Source of the DNA: Arthonia radiata
Lineage: Eukaryota; Ascomycota; Arthoniomycetes; Arthoniales; Arthoniaceae
Direction: 5' to 3'
DNA: 64,000 nt
Assembly (NCBI GenBank): GCA_002989075.1
Contig: PSQN01000010.1
Location: 558,001-622,000 of the forward strand
Under the pieces are notes generated by a model. It was not told the origin of the DNA and ran no database searches. It was given only the letters and a program-made list of their open reading frames with translations. Positions 46,184 to 55,669 of this stretch are shown here, in pieces; position 1 is the first letter of the stretch, and every line of letters starts with the position of its first letter. Position numbers and translations under genes: made by a program.

Positions 46184-47678
46184 ATGGATGTTCGAGCCGA
46201 GCTGGCTTCTGCTCTTCGTGGAAAGTCTATCTATTTTCCGGCACCGGAGAAGCTCTTTCCTCGCTGGGCGCGACGGACGCATCCACATCTCTTCGAACTG
46301 CGAAACCATGTGGATTGTGTGATCGATCGGCAAATTCTCACGCCTAGATTGTCTTTCGAGAAGCAGCTCTGACACAAACAGTGTGTATCAAACACAACCC
46401 AAGCGCAAAGCGCTCAAAAAGGGTGACTTCGGTTTCTTTGGAGCAACGTGGTGGCCGCACGCAGAGTACAGTCGCTTGCAGGCCCTCACAGAGCTTTCTA
46501 TATGGGTGAGTACTGATCGGACCGCGCTTGAGCCCAGATCTAGCCCTTGACACTTCGTCAGCTTTTTGTTTGGGACGACGGTAATTCTCACTAATTGAAG
46601 CGTCGCTGCATACGTCCAGTCTGATTCACAACTAACAGAAATCGACTCTGTACTCGGGACATTCTCTTCGGATCTTGAAAAAGCTCAAGACTTTCGTGAG
46701 CGAACCCTGGCATTCGTTGCGCATAGTCTAGGCCTCCTGCACAATACCGATAGCGCGCACTCTGAGAACCGCATCATTCGAGCTTTTGACTCATTCGGGA
46801 AGACACTCAGAGAAACCTGCCCCTATGGTCAGTGGCCGATCCTTTTCTGCTCACAAAAGCCATCTGACATAATTGAATACGGGCAGAGGGTCGCGTAGGC
46901 CTCTTACACGAAATCCAATACTTTATGACAAAGTCAGAAGTCGAGCAACGTTTAGCCCTAGGCGGATCTATTCCCTCGTTCGACGAGTACTGGAGCTTCC
47001 GAATGGGTACGAGTGCGGTAAGAATCGCTTTGGCTTTGAATGAGTGAGTCCGTCTAGAGCCAAGAAGCAACGGAGACTGATACGGATAGATACGCATGCA
47101 ACGTCGACCTGCCACCAGCGTTGAGAGCTGATCACCGTCTCCAACGAGTCTGGGAAGCGACAAACGCCATCATCTCCATGTCAGTGCTGCTGTATCTGCT
47201 GCTATATTTCCGGCATACTCCAGCTAACCTCGCAGCAGTGTCAATGACATCTTCTCTTTGCGGAAAGAGCTCGTAAGACATTCTGCTGGTGCTGTGTCTT
47301 GCTCAAGAGAGACTTATGTTTATCTAGGCCGAGAACGCTGTTGACAGCATCATTCCCATCTTTTTTGCCTCGACTGCAAACGCTCAAGAATCGGCAGATA
47401 TGGCTACTGACCTCATCGTTCATTACGCTGATGATTTTGATCGGGCTGCGGTGGAGTTGGCAGAAACGAGGATCCATGATCCAGCTACTACTGAAAATCT
47501 TCATCGTATACTTGAGGGATGTCGCTCTTATTGTACTGGCAATCTGGAGTGGAGGTATGCTTGCAGAGCTTGAAGAGAGCCAAGTTTGACGCTGATATGA
47601 AACCCGGACAGCTTTCTCACGGGAAGATACAGTACTGCCGCTATCGTAGATGGCGAAACGATGTCAATCTTGCTTTGA
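46184..47678 (+). CDS. Class I terpene synthase
   Basis: Nine exons: 46184..46350, 46382..46505, 46562..46580, 46639..46827, 46887..47043, 47090..47179, 47239..47272, 47328..47554 and 47612..47678; 357 residues, normal for a fungal sesquiterpene-type cyclase. The metal-binding motif DDEID is at 102-106 (LFVWDDEID, rebuilt across the 19-bp exon 3). The NSE triad NDIFSLRKE has N251, S255 and E259. The RY pair that senses diphosphate is R341-Y342 near the C-terminus. GDFGFFGATWWP and YCTGNLEW are family landmarks. The enzyme ionises a prenyl diphosphate, probably farnesyl diphosphate, and cyclises it; the product cannot be told from sequence. Intron 1 would be only 31 nt, the one odd point; otherwise it is a frameshift. 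Divergent from the P450. Confidence 0.88.
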
Positions 47679-48285
47679 AACCTTCAGCGGTCTGAAAGTG
47701 AGCAGATGAAGGGATATGACATCACGAGATTGCATCTACAAGTTAGAACGATCGAGCAATCCAACGCAAAACGTGTACGGGTTTTGCTTGAAAAAGAAGA
47801 TGGCCGGGAAAAGACTTGGCGTTGCCCGCCGCCACCCGCCTTATTTATCCGGGCAGGCTCCATAATGCACTCCTCTATTTCTAATTAAAGAGCCCCAGAT
47901 ATTCAAAGTTTAGGGGCTTAAACCGCTAAATCTTCTCGCGCCTCCTTTACTGCCTTCGCGCTTTCATCTATAGCTTGGTCCTCTCGCAGGTACTTCCGCT
48001 CTAAGGGGCCCTTCTTATGGTCACCTCCTAATTTAGCTTAAACTACATGCAAGAAGTTATACTATGCCTCCAGGGAAAAGGGTAGCGCTAAATGTTTACG
48101 CTGCTTAGAGCCGCGCCGGTTACGGGCACTCTAATCTCAAAATTAGAGTATAGGATTAGAGTGCCCTCAGCCTGGCCTTATTTTCCATCACGCACAGTCC
48201 ACAGAAAATGCGCGACTCCAGACGCTGTCAGAAAGTCGAAGCCGTAGAGGGCATTTGAACGCTTCTGCTCAGCTTTCTACGGATC
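47679..48285. other. Intergenic region with a small transposon relic
   Basis: The 3' flank of the terpene synthase. From about 47880 to 48166 it becomes locally TA-richer and contains the relic listed separately. No gene supported. Confidence 0.35.
47880..48166 (-). repeat. RIP-like transposon relic ending in an inverted repeat
   Basis: Read on the minus strand, a frame of about 80 codons is charged and protein-like (segments GGDHKKGPLERKYLREDQA and ESAKAVKEAREDLAV) but broken by TAG/TAA stops where tryptophan is plausible. At one end, GGGCACTCTAATC (48124-48136) is repeated perfectly inverted at 48154-48166, 17 nt apart, with an inner ATTAGAGT copy. This looks like the end of a degraded element; the class is not recognisable. 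Confidence 0.35.
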
Positions 48286-48720
48286 TCACGCGACGGCCTC
48301 CTCCTTGTAGCGCTTCTTGCTTTTATGCAGTCGGCGCTTTTGATTCCATGTGCTGCTGGGTTTGGACCCCAACATTCCCTGTGCAACAGCCCTCACAGAG
48401 TCTGCGTCGGAAGCCGCGCCATCCGCGTCGCTTTGTTCAGCTGGCTGACTAGTAGGTTTTGGCCAGCGAGATGACGGAGTACCCTTGGAAAGGCTAGCAA
48501 AGATATGGTCGTCGTGGCAACTGGCCCCAAAAAGAGATTCCATGGGGTTGACTTTGGACCCGACCCTCTTCACAGAGTCTGCGGCGGAAGCCGCGCTATC
48601 GAAGGGCTTAGTCGAGTTCGCATTATTGAGGTGACCAAACCGAGACGTCGATTTGCGCGTCTTGATATTGTTGCTGTCTTGCTTGAATTCCCGCCCTGAT
48701 CCTTGCAGAACGAGAGATGC
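48286..48720 (-). other. Open minus-strand frame, possible exon or relic
   Basis: From about 48720 down to the stop at 48286 one frame is open for about 144 codons without an initiating ATG at its start. It contains two copies, about 178 bp apart, of a short segment (SAASAADSVKR and GAASDADSVRA). It ends with a basic tail. It may be a 3' exon of the STAND-like gene upstream (48977-50332) or debris from it. No domain recognised. Confidence 0.3.
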
Positions 48721-48976
48721 GTGTTAGACCGCCTGACTCTGCCATCATTCCAAAATGTGACAACGTAACAGCGACAGCTGAGCGCTTGGCGAATGTCTTC
48801 TGGATTTGTTGTTCCGGACACTCGGTTCTTGATTCTTTGCCAATATCTCTCGCACGATTTAATATGCCCGCTTGGTCGTCCAATTTCACTTGCTCCCTCT
48901 TGATCGCACCAGCAAAAGCTCGCACGTCGCATTTCCTCTTCATACCCGGGTGTTGAGAACTCGATGATCTTGTCAT

Positions 48977-50332
48977 CTAGTACAGGCTTTTTCCTAGTAT
49001 TCGGAGAGGCCTACTTTTCTGGACTTTGTAATTTACGATGGTATCCAACATCTCTAACGACGCTCCACCAAGAACAAGTGTGTTGCCCGCATACTCGTCT
49101 TCCACTCCCTCGCAAGTAGCCGAAAATGGTCGAACCTGCTGTGCCGTTCTCAATGACTCCTTGGTGATTAGCTTAGGGGTATATGACGCATCACGAGACA
49201 CGTCTTTATTGCTCTTCTCCACCTTGCATGTTTGGCCTTCTTTCTCACTGTCACGCTGATAGGCTAGCGTCTGTCCAGATGAGCATGCGTGGAGTGAAGG
49301 CCGCGGAGCTTGCATGCCATCATACCTTTCAGACTTTCCACCTTTCACTTCAATACCGAGGTTGGGACAAATACTTTCCTGACTCAACTGTGCGACCGAG
49401 GTCATCCCATCTTCGCTCACTTCATCTGAAGCTTTGAACTCCTTCTTGATCTCCTCTTTACCAAGTAATTGCTCACTTCGCCCACGGTTGCCGTGCTTCT
49501 TCGCTCCATAGTTCGGGCCTTCATCTTCCATGTTCATGGCTTTTGAAACAACGGTCAAGCTGTCTGCGCGGGCGAATGACTGCGGGACCTCGCCTTGTGA
49601 CGCTTCTCCTATTTCACGTTCGTGGCTGTCCCCTTCATCCGCAAGCAGCATTTGGACTTTAGATTCCTGCCTTCTCCTGCTGGGCTGACCTATATCTTCT
49701 TCAATAAATCCCTGAACGCATTCAAGCAGCTGCTCACCATAGCGAGCAGCAGTCCGTCCTGTAAAGCCTTTCTCCCTAAAGTCGCGCCTCAACTGCCGCC
49801 ACTGTAGTGTGTCGTCTTCCGTGTACGCAGTCATCACAGAAGCGTCGCGGTGACGTCGAGAGGACAGCTCCTCAACTTTGGTGGCAAGCGTTTCAAGCCT
49901 TGGTTCCATTCTTCCAAGAGCGCTGACGACACTGCCATTGAGAAACGTGGAGATGGAGGCGTTGCACCGTCGCACGATTTCTCTGAGACCATTGAGGTCG
50001 CCATGGCTTTTGCGGATGCGAGCCCACACGCGACGTGGACCACTCTCGGATTCGAGATCCTTGTATTTCGCTACCACTTTGGATAGCTGTTGTGTAACTT
50101 GCTCGCTGCTCGCAAGGATGTTGTTCCAATCTTGGAGGTCCTCTTCGGTCCGCACATATAATGATCCAGGCGACTCTGCATCTCGCTTTGCACGTGCAAG
50201 ATGGCCGCGCAGCATGCGCAGCTCTAAAGTGATGTCTGCATAGTCGCCGCAAGCTGCATTCCAGGCGCGATATGATTTGACGGCAAGGTTCAGCGCGAGG
50301 GCGATGTCTGAGGCCGATATTCCGAAGGACAT
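48977..50332 (-). CDS. STAND N-terminal-like protein, probably frameshifted at the 3' end
   Basis: A 451-codon frame from ATG 50332. The start (MSFGISASDIALALNLAVKS) and following helices (GDYADITLELRMLRGHL; a Leu-rich helix with WNNIL, then YKDLES and W...GDLNGLREIVRRCN) match the fungal N-terminal domain found at the head of STAND/NLR-like proteins, about residues 1-150. The middle is charged and disordered. The frame stops at 48977, but a shifted frame immediately downstream (to 48570) encodes an ordered segment (KIIEFSTPGYEEEMRRASFC, then YWQRIKNRV and CYVVTFWNDGR) that looks like the natural C-terminus. One base in the T5 run at 48988-48992 would join them. No NACHT or NB-ARC domain is present. 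Function unknown; an incompatibility or defence role is only an inference from the family. Confidence 0.65.
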   Translation of the reverse strand: MSFGISASDIALALNLAVKSYRAWNAACGDYADITLELRMLRGHLARAKRDAESPGSLYVRTEEDLQDWNNILASSEQVTQQLSKVVAKYKDLESESGPRRVWARIRKSHGDLNGLREIVRRCNASISTFLNGSVVSALGRMEPRLETLATKVEELSSRRHRDASVMTAYTEDDTLQWRQLRRDFREKGFTGRTAARYGEQLLECVQGFIEEDIGQPSRRRQESKVQMLLADEGDSHEREIGEASQGEVPQSFARADSLTVVSKAMNMEDEGPNYGAKKHGNRGRSEQLLGKEEIKKEFKASDEVSEDGMTSVAQLSQESICPNLGIEVKGGKSERYDGMQAPRPSLHACSSGQTLAYQRDSEKEGQTCKVEKSNKDVSRDASYTPKLITKESLRTAQQVRPFSATCEGVEDEYAGNTLVLGGASLEMLDTIVNYKVQKSRPLRILGKSLY

Positions 50333-50927
50333 GTTTCAGTCATTATTCAGCTGCGCACCCTTATGCATTGAGAAGAGCCGGCTTCATCGAGCCTGCTTTA
50401 TGTCACAAGCTTCATTGCGCCCATTACGGGTCTCCTGGATCGCGGAAGAGCTTCAGTGAAGAGCAGATAGTGTAGTCAAGTAGTTGAGTAGGTGCAAGGC
50501 TGCGAGAGTGGGGCGCAGCAAGGCAATGGAAACCCCATGCTGATTGCCTGCAGCTAGTACTGCAGGTGTCAAAAGTGGTTACCGGCTCACATAAGACCAT
50601 CGACACAATGACATGGGCAGAACGTCCGAGCGTGATCGCTCTGACTTTCAAGAAAGCCTCGTGGAGTCGCTTAGACGGGCACAAGTGTTCTTAATCAGCA
50701 CCGCGAATTGAGTGGCTCAAAACTAGGCTCTGCTAATTCTTCTCGGACGGCAACCCATCCAGACCAGTGACATCCACAGTACCGTAGGTCGCAATGCGCA
50801 AGTGCACCACCGGTTAGTAATGCAATCTGCCGCTAAGATTACTCTGCTGTGCCTCATGAATTGGTTTTTCTTCAGAGAATGTTCGTGCTTGCAGACATCT
50901 TTGCTGCTTCAATCTCCCTTGTGAAGG
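50333..50927. promoter_or_regulatory. Divergent intergenic region
   Basis: 595 bp between divergent starts at 50332 (-) and 50928 (+). CTTC/TTTCTTC-rich sequence lies shortly before 50928. No gene supported. Confidence 0.35.
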
Positions 50928-51686
50928 ATGTCAAGCTCAAGACCAGTCATTGTCTTTGTCACTGGTAGCTATCAAACACCGGCTACCTATGCAAAATTCT
51001 TCGAAGCTTTGAATGCAGAGGGTTTCGAAGTCCATGCGCCGCGTCTTCCTACAAGCGAAAAGCCCACCAGATTCTCTCCCTCCGACGATGTTGAGAACGT
51101 CCGATCGCTTGTGACATCTCTAGTGGACCAACAGCGAGAGATCGTTCTAACGATGCACTCGTACGGCGGCGTGGTCGGCACGACTGCCATTCGCGATCTA
51201 AGCTTCTCCGCCCGAAAGAAGATGGGGAAGCAAGGCGGAGTCATACACCTCTTGTATATGTGTGCGTTTATCTTGTCTGAAGACACAACCATGGCGGATC
51301 TCTTGGCTCAAGTAGGATTCTCTGGAGAAAGCATCCTGGACATCGCTCAGGACGGCACATCTTTTCCTGTCGACCCTAAGGAATTCTTGTACCATGATGT
51401 CCCCGCTGAGAACGCAGAAGAGCCTCTGCGCACGCTTGTGAGGGCACCACTATCGTGTATGAGCGAGCCTCGGATGGAATACGCAGGCTGGAGGGACGTT
51501 CCATCAACGTATTTGTATACTACGGAGGATCACGCCTTGCCGCTGGCTTTTCAGAAGCTGATGACGGGGATCGTCAAGGAAAAAGGTGGGATTTTGCAGC
51601 TGGAGACCTACCATTGTGGGCACAGCCCGCATCTGGTGAAATTGCATGAGATGGTGGACGCCGTCGCAAAAGTCTGCGGCATTTGA
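50928..51686 (+). CDS. Alpha/beta hydrolase, EstC/hydroxynitrile-lyase-like
   Basis: Single exon, 252 residues. The N-terminus PVIVFVTGSYQTPATYAKFF is the first strand and oxyanion region; TMHSYGG places the nucleophile at Ser78 (HSYGG in place of canonical GxSxG); YLYTTEDHALPLAFQ carries the likely acid; CGHSPHL near the C-terminus carries the catalytic His. This is the compact AB_hydrolase family close to plant salicylate/methyl esterases and bacterial EstC, which cleave small esters. No signal peptide, so cytosolic. It lies about 3.2 kb from the terpene synthase and could be a pathway enzyme, but nothing in the sequence shows that. Confidence 0.8.
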   Translation: MSSSRPVIVFVTGSYQTPATYAKFFEALNAEGFEVHAPRLPTSEKPTRFSPSDDVENVRSLVTSLVDQQREIVLTMHSYGGVVGTTAIRDLSFSARKKMGKQGGVIHLLYMCAFILSEDTTMADLLAQVGFSGESILDIAQDGTSFPVDPKEFLYHDVPAENAEEPLRTLVRAPLSCMSEPRMEYAGWRDVPSTYLYTTEDHALPLAFQKLMTGIVKEKGGILQLETYHCGHSPHLVKLHEMVDAVAKVCGI

Positions 51687-51841
51687 GTATCGCAAGGAAG
51701 CTTTCCTCTATGTCGTGGGCAGCAATGATGAGCCATTAGATGTTGTGTTGATTTGGAGGTGGAAGGGCACTGACTGCTCAATCGACAATACGAGCAATAT
51801 ATCTGACGTGCTCTGGTATTCATAAAGCCCGACTTTCATCG

Positions 51842-52660
51842 CTACTTTCGCTCGTACAGCCCATGGTTGCTGAAGGCCATCGACTCATCCTTGGATACAC
51901 CCGACATCGGCGCGGCCTCTGGAGCGACGCATTCGCGATAACTGCGATCGGTTTCTTTCTGGAGTGCATCAAGATGCTCCTGAGCTTCTGCGAGCGCACG
52001 TTTGTTCAAGTAGGGGATTTTCGGATACTCTAGCACCCAAGTGTAGATGAAGGGCGCGCCACCGCCATTGAATCCACGAGGTACACCTTGAGGGTCCATG
52101 CCTGGCGTGTACCAGAAGGTATCCGACTTCACCGAGTGGCTTGCATCGCAATTTTCGTCCTTGACGACAACGTGAAAGCGCCGGAGGACGTGCTTGATCA
52201 CCTGTAGATCCTCGCTATTGAAGCTACCATCGTAGACTTCGACCCTCAACACGTGTAGCGATTTGCGGGCGTCGTGAATGGTGTCGCAGATGAACTCGAG
52301 CATGGCCACCTGGTATAGCACCCTCTTGTAGTTGTTCTCATGCCACTCTGTAGCGATTTCTGTTTCTTTCTGAGCATCGCCGTCAGAGTAATAATGCGCG
52401 TTCGCGCGACAACTGTCAACCGTTCGATATGCAGAAAGGGACCCCAGGCCCATGCAGATGACTTTTGAAACACTGCGCAGTTTCTCCTTGCTTGCGCTAT
52501 CAAGGATCTGTGTCCGAGGTCTTGACCCAGGCTTGTTGAAGTCCTGCTGAACGACGTCATAATCCGTCAGCACGAGCTTCGCTTGTTCGGACATGTGTTT
52601 GAAGGTTGGGTGAGTCAGAGCTTCGAGTACATTGTGGATTGAATGAGGAATTCGATCCAT
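51842..52660 (-). CDS. SRR1-like protein
   Basis: From ATG 52660 the frame gives 272 residues (open upstream to 52789, but only with a GTG). The central block KVICMGLGSLSAYR followed by YQVAMLEFICDTI has the layout of the SRR1-like domain (a GLGS turn, then a helix with xxQxAxL), widespread in fungi and of unknown molecular function. Downstream segments FWYTPGMDPQGVPRGFNGGG and WVLEYPKIPYLNK are unassigned. No signal peptide or membrane span. The family call is by motif only. Confidence 0.5.
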   Translation of the reverse strand: MDRIPHSIHNVLEALTHPTFKHMSEQAKLVLTDYDVVQQDFNKPGSRPRTQILDSASKEKLRSVSKVICMGLGSLSAYRTVDSCRANAHYYSDGDAQKETEIATEWHENNYKRVLYQVAMLEFICDTIHDARKSLHVLRVEVYDGSFNSEDLQVIKHVLRRFHVVVKDENCDASHSVKSDTFWYTPGMDPQGVPRGFNGGGAPFIYTWVLEYPKIPYLNKRALAEAQEHLDALQKETDRSYRECVAPEAAPMSGVSKDESMAFSNHGLYERK

Positions 52661-53929
52661 GAAGTTTCTGGATTTGGGTGCAGCTACTCTCGTGCCTTTA
52701 GTATGTTCGTTTCCTGTTGTGACAAAATGATGCAGGTGATAGGCGGCCCTAATGTTCTTGCTTCTGGGAAATGCCAGCTCGAGCAACACCTATGGTCATG
52801 TCTTGCAATTGGCCACATCTCTGCTGGTTGCTGGAGCAATGCCACTTGTCTCGTCGCAAAAAGGACTAACTGGGTGTTTAGCGCTCAAGTACCAGGAAGC
52901 TGGTCTTCTGACATTTACGTTATTAGCAGGCAGGCCGCGAGAATCATGCACCAGCTCCTCTTCAAATCGTGTCATCGCTGTGAAGTGTATGATGACCATG
53001 ATCCGGTGGACCGCCATCAAACAGAGCAGAAATCGGGTACGGAGTGTATAGGCTCGAGCAAAAGTCTCAGCAGCGCAAAAATGTAGGATGGCGGGTGAAG
53101 GCTTGGCATTGCTGGGCATTTCAGGATATGTTGCCGCGCAAATTGTGGGGCTTCAGGCCCTGCAGTTTCGTCAGTGAAGGACTTTCTGGGGGCTTGGCTG
53201 GGGTCCGGCTTGGGGTATGAAGACCAACCGGAAGCGCCCCCAATTGCCCGGCAACCTATCCTGAGATGCACAGTATCCCGCCACCCAGATTACCTTCTTT
53301 CTTCTTTTTATCGATCCAACCCTTTCGGTTCAATACACGTTTACGATACTCTATTACAGCCAACATAACAGGTACGTCCATCTCTAATACTAGATAGAAC
53401 ACCGGGTCCTTTCAATCGGGCACAGCCGTTGGCAGCATGTCCATAGCGACGAGCTTACGAACTTTGGTATACCGGCCACGTTCTCGGCCTCAATTGTTTA
53501 GGACGACTCGTCGAAAAGTGATGACAAGAGACGCAAAGCCGAACACCAGGCGCATAGCTTCGGCCGTGAGGTGGTGGCAAGTATGCCAGCGGAGTGTTCC
53601 GCGTATCTTTGTTTGGCCTTGGGTCATGCTTGGCCGCATAGTTTACCCATGTTGATCGCCTGGTCATCGTTTACATTGGTACAGCGTAGCGCGTTGTGCA
53701 TCAAGGTATGCCTCATTAGATTGAGTGCTTCCTCCTCGCATATAGGCGTGAAGTCTGTGGGGCTCAATTGAAATCGCATGTAACGCTTACAAGCGGAGAG
53801 ATTTAGCGAAAGAATCATCGACTTCTCGAGTTCTCGACTCTGATACAGGTCTGTCAAAGCAGGCTACAGTGCAGAAATGCCCTCTGCGTCTTCCGCGAAG
53901 TCAGCTTCGATTGGCATAGCCGCTTCGTC
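52661..53929. other. Intergenic region
   Basis: About 1.27 kb. No gene supported. Around 53262-53335, on the minus strand, lies a shortened relative of the MITE found at 54087: it shares GGTTGGATCGATAAA-like and GGGTGGCGGGATAC words but lacks the centre and clear ends. Confidence 0.35.
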
Positions 53930-54086
53930 GTAGGTCTCGTTGGCAATGTTGTACGCTTCATGTAGTGAAGTGCGGATGCGGAATACACCCGGTTGCTTTG
54001 GTATCCCTCGTAAACCGCGACTTGAAAACGTCGACGGCCGTGTTCGAGCCGGCCAAAAACATGGAGGGCACGCCTTGAGCGAGGCA

Positions 54087-54214
54087 TGTTGAAAATCAAA
54101 GGTTGAACCGATGAAGGAGAAAGGTAGCGGGCTACCTTGCTCCCGTATATGTTCGCATATAAATCGGGTGGCGGGATACCGCTAAGCCTTTTGCCAGCCT
54201 ACCTATTTTCAACA
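54087..54214 (+). mobile_element. MITE copy 1 (128 bp, AGGCA target duplication)
   Basis: Ends TGTTGAAAAT and ATTTTCAACA are perfect 10-bp terminal inverted repeats. The flanks 54082-54086 and 54215-54219 are both AGGCA, a 5-bp target-site duplication. It contains an internal hairpin word GGTAGCGGGCTACC. No coding capacity. It interrupts the helicase relic; without it and one AGGCA the helicase frame is restored. Confidence 0.85.
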
Positions 54215-54859
54215 AGGCATGTCTTCGCTAGTGCGAGAGCCACTTGGGTCTTGCCGGTCGCAGGTGGAGCTTCTACGATGGTGAGTCGGTTGCCCATGGT
54301 CTCGCGAACGGCACTCGCTTGGCGGCCATTGAGTTTCATGTTGACACTAACTGCTTGCGCACGTTGCATGAGCTGCGCTTTGTTCTGGTCGTAGAAGGCG
54401 TTCCGTGATAGAGTGTGCTGGGGGTCATTGCCGAGCAACAGAGTGCGCCGCCACCACCGGTGACCGTCGCCGATCATTTCAGACGAAGCCCGCTGAAAGA
54501 TACTGCTGACCTGCTTCACCGCTCTGGCTGACGGTCAATAACCAATAGAGACTTCCGCCATCAGCTCATGCTCAGCACCCACGTAGCCTAAGAGCCGAGA
54601 GCCACCAGACAAGCGGACGACGACATTGAGAGGCCCACCAAGCCAAGAAGCGAGCCGATCTTGTAGTTGCTCTTGGTCATCGATAGACAACACCTGTCCA
54701 ACAAGGACCTCCTTCTTAGTATTTTGTAACTCGTTAATGGGTGTAATGGTTACGGGCGACCCCGGTGCTGGGAGACTGGCGTTGGGCGTCTCTACCATAA
54801 CGTTAGCATTGAAGCGGCATACTGCAATGCTCAGTTTGTGATCTTCGGATTGCAAGAAC

Positions 54860-54986
54860 TTTTAGCAATTAAAGATTGAGTCGATAAAGGCGAAAGGTAG
54901 CGGGCTACCTTGCTCCCATGTATATTCGTATATAATTCAGGTGGCGGGATACCGCTGGGCCTTTTACCAGCCATTCTATTGCAACA
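54860..54986 (+). mobile_element. MITE copy 2 (127 bp, diverged)
   Basis: Aligns along its length with copy 1 (shared GAAAGGTAGCGGGCTACCTT and AGGTGGCGGGATACCGCT-type words), same orientation. The terminal repeats are decayed (left TTTTAGCAAT, right TATTGCAACA). It sits between two pieces of the helicase relic. Older than copy 1 by divergence. Confidence 0.75.
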
Positions 54987-55669
54987 AAGACACCCTTAGA
55001 TCAGGGATAACAGTCACACGCGTCCGTAAGTGGAACCTCTCTGGTGTGCGCCGCGGTCTGATTCAACAACAACATAGCACCCAGATTGCGGTCTGGTAGG
55101 ACCGACCGGAGAGGAACGCAAGCGTTTTCGGCCACTGATTCCACTTGAATCCTGCAGGGACTTTCAATTGCAGAGTTCTTCTGTGTCGATGATCGTAACG
55201 CGGCAGAGCAGCGACGGGGTCCTTGCTGTCAGTGCGCCAGCGCTCGTTGTTGGCATGATTCCAACCGGCGCCGCGATCAGCGAAGAGCTTTACCGCCGTG
55301 TCGAGATCTGTGAAAACGTGTTGCTTGATAATCGGAGCGGCGCCTTTGCTCTGAACAGTCATAACTGTGAAGTCTACCGCGGAAGGCCAAGGCCAGGCAC
55401 AGAAGAAGTGGTAGTGACTGGGGACACGATTGGAGCCATTGAGTACAACTCCAAAGAGGCGCATGTCACCGCTCGAATGAGACGTGTACGAAATTCCAGA
55501 GTTCCGTACAAGACAATATCAAGGCAAGGATAGCTTCTACTTCGGTTGATACTACTGACGCTGTAGGGCCCTTCCAATTGGATCAACACTCGAGCCGCCG
55601 TGGCTGTCCAGCGTCCTTCTACTGCTGTAATAACTCTCTCAATCTCACAGCGATCCTGTCCCCCACGGT

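Larger units (their letters stand above)
53940..55464 (-). pseudogene. UPF1-like SF1 helicase relic broken by two MITEs
   Basis: Minus-strand frames at 55464..55063, 54855..54535, 54519..54215 and 54086..~53950 read as pieces of one gene. The third has ASAVRETMGNRLTIVEAPPA followed by TGKTQVALALAKTCL: a superfamily-1 helicase motif I with APPATGKT in place of GPPGTGKT. After removing the MITE and one copy of its 5-bp duplication, the frame runs on into AQGVPSMFLAGSNTAVDVFK, whose SNTAVD is motif Ia of UPF1-like helicases. A single in-frame TGA at 54537-54535 separates pieces two and three, and a second MITE copy separates pieces one and two. Motifs II-VI are missing, so the gene is dead. Confidence 0.65.

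Noticed and set aside
48977-50332. Complete NLR/STAND immune receptor
   Set aside because: Only the N-terminal type domain is present; no NACHT/NB-ARC P-loop or repeat domain follows in any frame.
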